DNA from: Toxorhynchites rutilus septentrionalis
Taxonomy: Eukaryota > Arthropoda > Insecta > Diptera > Culicidae
Length of the DNA: 64,000 bases
Direction of reading: 5' to 3'
NCBI RefSeq assembly: GCF_029784135.1
Contig: NC_073746.1
Span: 185,013,983 to 185,077,982 of the forward strand
Positions 56,600-64,000 of the stretch are shown here, piece by piece. Position numbers and translations under genes: made by a program. The notes under the pieces are model-generated. The model ran no database searches and had not been told where the DNA came from. It saw only the letters and a list, made by a program, of their open reading frames with translations. Positions within the stretch are counted from its first letter, which is position 1; each line of letters begins with the position of its first letter.

Positions 56600-57410
56600 C
56601 TCTTCGCAGGCATCCATTTACCCGTCGAGACGTGTACCGATTAGGAATTGCCCTCCAACTTGACGCGCAACCCGTCACAGTCACCCTCGCGGGATTTCTC
56701 ACCTGTCGAGACGTGCACCGATTAGGAAGCGCCCTCCAACTTGACGCGCCCCCCGTCACAATCACCCTCGCAGGATTTCTCTTCCCAGCGGAGTGCCGAT
56801 TAGGTAGTGCCCTCCTACATGACGCGCACTCCGTCACAGCTACTCTCGTGGGGTATACACCATTTTGATCATGGCTTCATTCTTCGCGGTGTTTCTCCAT
56901 CCAGGCCACGATCAGGCGTTGCCAGGCAGGCATTTTTGCTGTTCTCCGTGGCAGTATCCGGTTACCTGTCGAGACGTGCACCGATTAGGAAGCGCCCTCC
57001 AACTTGACGCGCGCCCCGTCACAGTCACCCTCGCAGGATTTCTCTCCCAGCGGAGCGCCGATTAGGTAGTGCCCTCCAACATGACGCGCACTCCGTCACA
57101 GCTACTCTCGTGGGGTATGCACCATTTTGATCATGGTTTCATCCTTGATGCTCGCTCCTTCGAAACGTTCGCAGTGTTTCTCCATCCAGGCCACGATCAG
57201 GCGTTGCCAGGCAGGCATTTTTGCTCTTCTCCGTGGCAGTATCCGGTTACCTGTCGAGACGTGCACCGATTAGGAAGCGCCCTCCAACTTGACGCGCGCC
57301 CCGTCACAGTCACCCTCGCAGGATTTCTCTTCCCAGCGGAGCGCCGATTAGGTAGTGCCCTCCAACATGACGCGCACTCCGTCACGGCGGCTCTCGGGGG
57401 GGGACTATCC
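56600..57410 (-). repeat. Tandem repeats in the R1-clade LINE 3' UTR
   Basis: On the plus strand GTCGAGACGTG starts at 56,624, 56,704, 56,968 and 57,253, and each is followed by CACCGATTAGGAAG or similar, CTCCAACTTGACGCG and GTCACAGTCACCCTCG. A related half-unit (CCGATTAGGTAGTGCCCTCC) lies between. The last two full units are 264-285 bp long and nearly identical. R1-clade 3' UTRs are recognised by the reverse transcriptase, so such repeats may affect priming. Confidence 0.9.
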
Positions 57411-57446
57411 GGTACTACAGCCGTCTCGATTGTTCATCTCTTATGG

Positions 57447-60398
57447 TCAGGCGTTATCCGCATGCTGGTCGGTCCTCCACTTCCGCTGTAGCTCGGACAT
57501 GATATGTACGATTGCACTGTTTACTGCGTTCCAGGTGCCCTCGTCACGACACATGTCCTCCACGATGTTCCCAGCATGAAGGGTAGGCAGCCCCTCGCGC
57601 AATGTGGTGAATCTGGGACATTCGAATACGATGTGTTCCGGTGTTTCCTCCACATTTCCACACTCCGGACAAAGAGGCGATCTTGCGTGTCCGAACCGGT
57701 GCAGATATTGCCTGAAGCAGCCATGACCAGACAAAAACTGCGTTAGATGGAAATTTACCTCTCCGTGTTTCCTGTTCACCCAGCCCATTAGTGTCGGTAT
57801 GAGCCTGTGCGTCCACCTGCCGTTTTGCGCCGCACTCCACTCTTGCTGCCACCTAGCCATCGACTCCGCCCTCATTAGCTTCCGGATTCCTCTGGTTCCC
57901 CTCCTCTTATAGCACTCGCTGTCCTCCGCCAGGATGATGTCTATGGGGACCAACCTGGCTATGACGTAGACCGCTTCTGTTGACACGGTTCTGTACGCAC
58001 TCGCGACTCGCATCGCCATGAGCCGGTACGTACTATTCAGCCTCTTCGTGTTCCGCTGAGTTTCTAACGCCGCGATCCAGGCTGGACCACCGTAACGTAG
58101 TGTCAATGAGGAGACACTAGCCAAGAGGTGCCTCTTGCTGCTGCTTGGACCAAAGTTGTTGGGCATGATTCGTGTCAGTGCATTGATTCCCTTCGTTGCT
58201 TTTTTACAAGCGTAGTCGACGTGACTGTTGAAGTTCAGTCGATCGTCGATCTGCACCCCCAGGTATTTTAGGTCTCGCTTCGAGGTTATCGAGTACTCTC
58301 CAATTGTGATTTCTGCACGTTGCACCGCCCTGCGGTTGCTGACAATCAGCATTTCCGTCTTGTGGTGGGCTATCTGCAGTTTCACACTTTGCATCCACCT
58401 TCCGATCATGTCTATCGACTCGGTCGCAAGCATTTCGACCCGTTCCAAAGATTCCCCTGTCGCGAGAATAACGATGTCATCCGCGAAGCCAATGATCTCC
58501 ACACCTCTGGGCAGATTCAGTTTTAGTACACCATCGTACATACTGTTCCAGAGCGATGGGCCCAGGATAGAGCCCTGCGGAACTCCCGCCGTAGTTTTAA
58601 TCTGCGCCTGGCCCGTGTTTGTCTCGTACACCAGCACACGGTTCTCGAAGTAGCTTCTCAGTATTCTACACAGGTAGTCTGGGACTTTCATCGTGTGGAG
58701 CGCAGTCGCGATGGCCTCCCAGCTGGCACTATTGAACGCGTTCTTAACGTCGATCGTTATCACTGCGCAGTATCGATTTCCTCTGAGCTTCTGTTTGGAT
58801 GCTCTGTTGGCTCTTTCGACCACTATGCGAATGGCATCTACCGTGGATCTCCCTTTCCGAAATCCGAATTGATTATCGGACAGTCCACGAACTCCCTCCG
58901 TGCATTCCGTCAGCCTATTAAGGATGATTCTCTCCAAAAGTTTCCCAAGAGTGTCCAACAGGCATATGGGTCTATACGATACTGGACCACCCGGCGTCTT
59001 TCCTGGCTTGGGCAGTAGTACTAGCTGTTGTACCTTCCATCGATCCGGAAAGTAGCATTCGTCTAGACACTTCCGCATGGCTGTCCTGAACACATCAGGG
59101 AATGCTAGGACTGCCGCTTTCAAAGCTACGTTGGGGATTCCATCTGGACCAGGCGCTTTCTTCGTTTTTAGGCGTTTGATAGCTGCAACTAGCTCGCCGT
59201 TCGTCACATCTCTGCGTTCGATGCTATCCTCATCCTCTCCATATGGCGTGGGTGGCCAGGTCGTTGGGTCGTGCTGCGGAAATAGCCCTTCCACGATAAT
59301 TTTTAATTTTTCGGGACACATTTCGGAAGGTGTCGTTGGGCCCCTGAGCTTCGCCATCACCATTCGGTAAGCATTGCCCCATGGATTGACGTCCACGTCC
59401 CGACATAACTCCCTGAAGCAATTAGATTTGCTCCGCTTAATCGCCCGTTTAAGAGTGGATCTAGCCTCTCTGAATTCCACTCTCCGCTCTTCTCTGGTGT
59501 CTATGCTTGACCGTTGGAAACGTCTTCTGGCGCTAAGGCAGTTGGCCCGAAGCACGCCAAGTGCCTCGCTCCACCAATAGGCTGGAGGTCGCTTATACCT
59601 GGGTTCCCTTTTTCTTGGCATTGTTATATCACATGCTGTTGCTAGCGTTTCCGTCAGTTCATCCGCGTTCATGTTCAAGACGTCGCTTTCCACGCGTAGT
59701 GCTTCGATGAAAAGGTCCTTGTCAAAGGTTTTTGTCTCCCACCTGCGCGGGCATGTCCTATTTATCCGTACTGCCACGGAGTTTCGTTGGTCAATGGTAT
59801 AACGGATGGCTTGATGATCACTGTGGGTGTATCCTTCACATACCCTCCACCTCATTTTCGTCATTAACGACGGACTGCAGAAAGTCAAGTCGATGATGGA
59901 CTCTCGACCCTCTCGGCGGAAGGTACTAGTGGTGCCCTCGTTGCACAGGGTAACATCCAACTTGGCTAGAGCTTCTAGTAAACTAGTCCCTCTCGCGTTG
60001 GTGCATCTGCTTCCCCACTCTACTGTCCAAGCATTGAAATCCCCTCCTATAACGACTGGTTTTCGTTCGGCGAGCTCCTCGGTGAGGACATCCAGCATAT
60101 AGTGGAACTGGTCCATCGTCCATCTGAGAGGTGCGTAGCAACTGCAGATATAAATTCCGTTGATCTTTGTGATCACGAAACCTTCGCGAGATCTCGAGAC
60201 TACCTCCTGAATGGGATATCGGCCCATGACCTGGATGGCGGCCATTCGCACTTTATCCGTCACCCAATTGCCGTTACCGGGGGGAACGCGATACGGCTCC
60301 GCGATAATTGCGACATCACATTTTGTTTCTGTTGTTGACTGCCACAACAGTTGCTGTGCGATGTCACAATGGTTGAGATTAATTTGGGTTATCTCCAT
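57447..60398 (-). CDS. R1-clade LINE ORF2: endonuclease and reverse transcriptase, intact
   Basis: Encodes the enzyme that nicks target DNA and reverse-transcribes element RNA at the nick. I choose ATG 60,398: its A overlaps the ORF1 stop as TGATG, and the protein then starts MEITQINLNHC like relatives. An in-frame ATG 13 codons upstream lies within ORF1. Numbering from that upstream Met (996 aa; 983 from the chosen one): endonuclease about 14-215 with Asn20, Glu47 (AEPYR), Asp133 and Asn135 (GGDFNAW), Asp183 (IIDL) and Asp207-His208 (SDH); RT about 420-735 with APGPDG, YRPICLLDTLGK, Asp563 (TIDVKNAF), GVPQGSILGP and FADD at 651-654; C-terminal knuckle Cys923, Cys926, His935, Cys940. No stop or frameshift. 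Enzymatically plausible, though this copy lacks a full ORF1 and its 5' end. Confidence 0.95.
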   Translation of the reverse strand: MEITQINLNHCDIAQQLLWQSTTETKCDVAIIAEPYRVPPGNGNWVTDKVRMAAIQVMGRYPIQEVVSRSREGFVITKINGIYICSCYAPLRWTMDQFHYMLDVLTEELAERKPVVIGGDFNAWTVEWGSRCTNARGTSLLEALAKLDVTLCNEGTTSTFRREGRESIIDLTFCSPSLMTKMRWRVCEGYTHSDHQAIRYTIDQRNSVAVRINRTCPRRWETKTFDKDLFIEALRVESDVLNMNADELTETLATACDITMPRKREPRYKRPPAYWWSEALGVLRANCLSARRRFQRSSIDTREERRVEFREARSTLKRAIKRSKSNCFRELCRDVDVNPWGNAYRMVMAKLRGPTTPSEMCPEKLKIIVEGLFPQHDPTTWPPTPYGEDEDSIERRDVTNGELVAAIKRLKTKKAPGPDGIPNVALKAAVLAFPDVFRTAMRKCLDECYFPDRWKVQQLVLLPKPGKTPGGPVSYRPICLLDTLGKLLERIILNRLTECTEGVRGLSDNQFGFRKGRSTVDAIRIVVERANRASKQKLRGNRYCAVITIDVKNAFNSASWEAIATALHTMKVPDYLCRILRSYFENRVLVYETNTGQAQIKTTAGVPQGSILGPSLWNSMYDGVLKLNLPRGVEIIGFADDIVILATGESLERVEMLATESIDMIGRWMQSVKLQIAHHKTEMLIVSNRRAVQRAEITIGEYSITSKRDLKYLGVQIDDRLNFNSHVDYACKKATKGINALTRIMPNNFGPSSSKRHLLASVSSLTLRYGGPAWIAALETQRNTKRLNSTYRLMAMRVASAYRTVSTEAVYVIARLVPIDIILAEDSECYKRRGTRGIRKLMRAESMARWQQEWSAAQNGRWTHRLIPTLMGWVNRKHGEVNFHLTQFLSGHGCFRQYLHRFGHARSPLCPECGNVEETPEHIVFECPRFTTLREGLPTLHAGNIVEDMCRDEGTWNAVNSAIVHIMSELQRKWRTDQHADNA

Positions 60399-60567
60399 CA
60401 CTGTTGGCTTGCCCTCGCCTGTTTGTACACAGGGCAATTAAAGCCTCCCGTCATATGGTCATTACTGTCCTCTTTTTCGCAGAGCATACACCTTGGTTTT
60501 CCCTTGCAGTCGCTGGCAAAGTGTCCCTCTATTCCGCATTTCCTGCAAGCAGCCTTTCGCCAGGTGG
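60398..60567 (-). pseudogene. R1-clade LINE ORF1, C-terminal remnant
   Basis: About 56 codons remain: CRKCGIEGHFASDC (CX2CX4HX4C knuckle), CMLCEKEDSNDHMTGGFNC (second Cys/His group) and VYKQARASQQ before TGA at 60,400-60,398. These knuckles bind element RNA in R1-type ORF1 proteins. The upstream part is replaced by the CT/GA microsatellite at 60,568, so this is a 5' truncation at insertion. The stop overlaps the ORF2 start by one base. Confidence 0.88.
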
Positions 60568-60578
60568 CTCTCTCTCTC

Positions 60579-60621
<43 letters not shown>
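60568..60621. repeat. CT/GA microsatellite at the LINE 5' flank
   Basis: About 54 bases of CTCTCT with CCC and TTT interruptions near the element side, in the same orientation as the tract at 56,257-56,343. Confidence 0.95.
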
Positions 60622-60623
<2 letters not shown>

Positions 60624-61863
60624 CTGATTCATGTTGCTATTGTATATTTTTAGCCGTTAGTGGTATTTCTTCAAAGAAAATGATACTATTGAGCGACAAA
60701 TCTTCAGGAAATATTTTTTCTTTAACTTGATTCAATTTTTATTGTCCATCACTTTAAACGACCTCGCTGTTGCTCCGACTGCCAGACCTTCGCGCGAGTA
60801 CGTAAATTAATCGGCAGGGAAAATAAATCAGTGGACTGCAAAAAAGCAACTCTTCATAACAATCTTGGGGGAGTTGAAAAAACTTTTGGTTTTGTCTCTG
60901 GCGTTGGTGTTGCTGTTTCAGAACTTCGCTGCTTTCTATACAATTTCTCTATTGATTTCTCACTTCATTTTGGGATCATGTTCTTGCTCGTTCGTTTTAT
61001 TGAGGCTTTATATGGCCTCTCTAAACCTAAACTCTCATTTTCCGGTATTGAGAAAAGCGCCGCCGATTACAACGACTGGTTGAGTCGTTGTAGAGAGTAG
61101 AGAATCAACAAACGTATGCCATTACACAGATTACTTCCACTGCGCAGTAAGAGCAATTGACACACCAACATTATTGCTAAATTGGTCCCAACATTGAAAT
61201 ATTGGATGTAGTCCTACGTCAAAAGTTGATGGATTGTGTGCGAGACACGACGTATAATTACGTTAGAATACTTGTATCATTTTGTATTTTGAAGCATCGG
61301 TTAAAAATACATTGTAATAGTCGCCGACCACGAGCATCAATGGTTTTTCCGCTACTCTTCAAGCTTCTTGTAGCGACATCTGTTGATGCTTTCTACACAA
61401 GTATCGTCAATGAAAATGTTGAATTATAAAGGTTTTAAACTCTCGGCCTTAAAAAACATTTTGGATACTCTCGCCGCAACCGTCTGGTTGCTAGCTGGAT
61501 GACTGCGTAATCGTAATTCGTAATTGTATCGCCAATGACGATTCTGTCACGCTGTTTGATTTGGTAATTTGTGTTTGGAAATCACCGTGCGGTCTGATCA
61601 AATGTGTGGTAAATTACAATCTATCAATTCAACTCTATTTCAACAAACTATATAATTTTTTTTATATTGCAATATAACATCGCCGAAAGTAAATCGAGTT
61701 TTGCTTAGTAATATTTATTTCTCCAGTTCAAATTGAATCCAAACATTGATGCCTTCTTCAGCCAAAGGATCCGCCACTCCTATCAATGATCATTTTCGCT
61801 TCAAAGCAATCGAACATGAAGCTAAATGTGCCAACGCAAATTACAATTGGGCCAATAACGCCC
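60622..61863. other. Unassigned, with repeat motif
   Basis: 61,205-61,220 reads GATGTAGTCCTACGTC, followed by AAAAG exactly as at 37,736, so part belongs to the dispersed family seen at 433, 35,678, 37,720 and 63,702. Frames at 60,831-61,100 have no motif. Confidence 0.4.
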
Positions 61864-62171
61864 ACCACGATCTCACGGCAGGACATATGCGAAATCACTT
61901 TTCCGAGTTTTAAATCTCTTTTAATTTTTCTGGCCATATAAACCTCCCTTGGGAGACGAACTTGGAGCTACTTCCAGCCAAACTACTGGCAGATAACACT
62001 ATTTTATTACTTTTAGTTTACGCTTATACTAGACGTTTTGCGAATTTTTAATAAGCTAACAATACTACGTAGAGACGATCCAACCCAAGAGGCTGAAAAT
62101 CCCAAAAATAAAGATATATATAAAAAACGCTTTCCACGATCTCATAGCAGAACATATGGGAAATCACTTTG
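61864..62171. repeat. Two direct copies of a 38-bp segment
   Basis: CCACGATCTCACGGCAGGAC at 61,864 and CCACGATCTCATAGCAGAAC at 62,134 both continue ATATG-GAAATCACTTT. Later, TTCCTTGGG/CTCCCTTGGG phrases also recur, so a larger worn duplication of about 270-bp period is likely. Confidence 0.65.
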
Positions 62172-63660
62172 TTTTGCGTTTTCCTTCACTTCTCTAACTC
62201 CCCGCGGTCTAAACCTTCCTTGGGCGGAGATGAAAAATTTCATCCAGATCACACCTTTGCATCTTTCGCTGGTATGTGTTTATCAGCAGTTACTTGTGAT
62301 CTCGATCCGTCCAATATATCAAGCTTATCATCATCCACCGTTACTTGATGTGGTAGGCGAATGTTGTCGTCTTGCGAGCATCTAGAATGATACAGAAAGA
62401 CTAACACTAGTCGCGGCTAGCTTCCTTTATTACCGACAGCAATCCAAAACAAGATCTACAAGATCATTCCATTTCTAACGATACGCATTTATATTCCGCA
62501 TGCGCTCTGACCTCGTTTTTTGCATCTAGCAAAAATACGACTCATATGATTCGAGTTTGTCGCGGGACGAGTGCATTACTATGCGTGCGCGTTGCGTTGC
62601 GTTGCTTTGCGAACGTTTGCCATAATCCACTTCCATGCCAACGCTCTCCTTCAAACAAGACGCACGGGGGGATAAAAGCAGCATTCACCGTGTTGGTCTT
62701 GGGCAAGGCTAGAAGTGTGTGCATTATTTGTGCAATGCTCACACTTGGAACAGAGCCAAGTTTTGTGCGCGTGCGCATTTGCTTTTCATCTGTATCTATA
62801 ATTGAAAATTATGTAGATCGTAAAAAGTAATGCATTATGGTTATTTTTACGACTCTGACTCTGAGCGCGTTGCGTGCGTTTGCACAGGGCACGAGTTCGC
62901 TGGTTTCCAGCCCCACACCAATGGTCCTTTTTCCTCCCACGGAAAATCAGCTGGCAGATATCTCATTTTGCTCATGAGTGTGTCCAATTTTTCAACATAT
63001 TTACTCAATCGGGTCTTAGGCTATGAAAGCAAACAGTATGTTCGCACAATGCGTTGTTTAACGTTTTCATCACAGCCGGTAATACTTTCTGAAAATAGCA
63101 ACAGAGGAAACCTCGATAATTCTACAGTTGCAATATGGGTGCGCCTTGTAACCTTTTTTGTTGAAATCGTGCAATTCAACAAAGTCAACATAAGCTCATT
63201 CACCTTAACGTGAGAATTATTTGTTGTCCTCGATTTGAAATTAGCTACGGCGAGTGTTCCGATACCTCGCTTCTGATGCACGAATCTACGAAGGTCGCTT
63301 GAATATTAACGGAGGTGTGGTTATCCAACCTTGCGATGTGAAGATTATCAGGATAATGGTAATGAACAATTTACTGTTACGCTTGTGTTAACATCGAAAA
63401 GTAGTAATTCAACAAATTCTCGGGATTAAGGCATCCTAACAAACAATATGAATATGATTGAAAAATGGGGAACACCAAACAGTGAGGAACCAATAATAAT
63501 CTTCTGCTGTAACTAGTTTAAGCGTAGTTTCAGCACACCAAACATTTGCCTTGAATTGTATACTCTTCTCGAGAGTCGCCGTTTTCTGGGGCATCGTGTC
63601 GTGTGCTGAAGATAATTCACATGTACGAAAGTCGCAATATCCAAACGGCCATATAAAAAA
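62172..63660. other. Unassigned
   Basis: Contains a GCGTTGCGTTGCGTTGC run near 62,590 and frames on both strands without known motifs. From 63,440 on it may already belong to the repeat that continues to the window end. Confidence 0.35.
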
Positions 63661-64000
63661 AAATTGTAAAGGATTGTATCTAGGACACGACCGCATATGT
63701 TCGTCGTAGAACTACGCAATTATATTATGCAATCCACTTGTTTACCGCTTTGAATATTATTTTAGAATGCATCGAAATTTTTGTAATAGATTATGTTCTT
63801 CGTTACAAATAAATTTGATGAACGTCCTTTTACGTTTGATATGATGCCTAGGAATACCAAAATATGTGAACGGAAGAATTGTCAAAATATCATTGTATTT
63901 TACATTCCCCTCTGAAATTATTGCACATCTCATGTTCACGTAGTTCGCGCACCGCGAAAGCTCATTCACCTTTAGTATCTGAAATGACGATTTTCCCTGG
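63661..64000 (-). repeat. Dispersed repeat, second copy of 24,440-24,800
   Basis: From GGATTGTATCTAGGACACGA the segment matches the 24.4-kb copy with scattered substitutions and an extra segment at 63,700-63,750 that includes CGTCGTAGAACTACGCAAT. It runs off the window end. A conserved minus frame (63,757-63,969) carries HHIKRKRTFIKFICNEE. I regard the family as a non-coding or unidentified element. Confidence 0.8.

Larger units (their letters stand above)
56344..60567 (-). mobile_element. R1-clade LINE, 5' truncated, between CT/GA microsatellites
   Basis: Minus-oriented element with the C-terminal part of ORF1, a complete ORF2 and a 1.1-kb 3' UTR ending in a short A run (56,344-56,352). The domain order (APE endonuclease, RT, CCHC knuckle, no RNase H) and protein wording fit the R1 clade, many of whose members insert at fixed sequences, including some at simple repeats. 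CT/GA repeat adjoins both ends. The element is more GC-rich than the rest of the window, which together with the intact frame suggests recent arrival. Confidence 0.9.

Noticed and set aside
58204..60338. Many open frames antisense to the LINE ORF2
   Set aside because: They are shadows of the long GC-richer coding frame on the minus strand; none has its own motif.
60351..60730. Plus frames rich in Ser-Leu repeats near 60.6 kb
   Set aside because: They are translations of the CT microsatellite and the antisense of LINE coding sequence.

Overview
This is eukaryotic DNA that reads as repeat-rich intergenic or intronic sequence from a culicine mosquito, most likely an Aedes species. The case rests on the combination of mobile elements: BEL/Pao, Jockey and R1-clade LINEs, ITmD37E and mariner DNA transposons, a tRNA-derived SINE of the Feilai type and many TIR-bearing non-autonomous elements, all in an AT-rich background. 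I see no complete host gene, no rRNA, no functional tRNA, no operon and no CRISPR array. The species call is inference.

Layout. 1-4.5 kb: a decayed BEL/Pao Gag-Pol. 4,239-12,977: three near-identical head-to-tail units of 2,913 bp. Each unit carries a BEL pol piece, an ITmD37E-type mariner relic and the 5' part of a Jockey LINE; the third unit runs on into the rest of that LINE, which ends at 15,549. 15.6-19.6 kb: mostly unassigned, with a few splice-like signals that might mark host exons. 19.66-20.38 kb: an internally deleted mariner. 20.5-25.2 kb: a SINE piece, a TATA/Inr promoter-like site, a transposase tail and a worn Jockey-like LINE. 26.0-26.8 kb: an 800-bp TIR element. 28.5-30.7 kb: a Tc1 relic and an ITmD37E element with 28-bp TIRs. 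32.48-33.63 kb: a longer sibling of the first mariner. 33.7-34.7 kb: a 143-bp tandem array. 39-44.3 kb: several TIR or foldback elements, one interrupted by a SINE with perfect target-site duplications. 44.4-46.1 kb: LINE fragments abutting a third mariner. 48.3-49.2 kb: two small MITE-like elements. 50.4-50.8 kb: an unexplained minus-strand reading frame. 52.05-52.44 kb: a SINE with an 11-bp duplication. 56.3-60.6 kb: an R1-clade LINE whose ORF2 is intact.

How it fits together. Nearly everything recognisable is a selfish element at some stage of decay, often nested. The best coding sequence is the R1-clade ORF2 (endonuclease, reverse transcriptase and C-terminal zinc knuckle, with all the catalytic residues I checked present). 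Its element lies between two stretches of CT/GA microsatellite, which suggests that such repeats are its target. The triplicated BEL-mariner-LINE block is either a very recent tandem amplification or an assembly error. Host-gene evidence is limited to short candidate exons near 17.5, 36.0 and 50.5 kb, all at low confidence.
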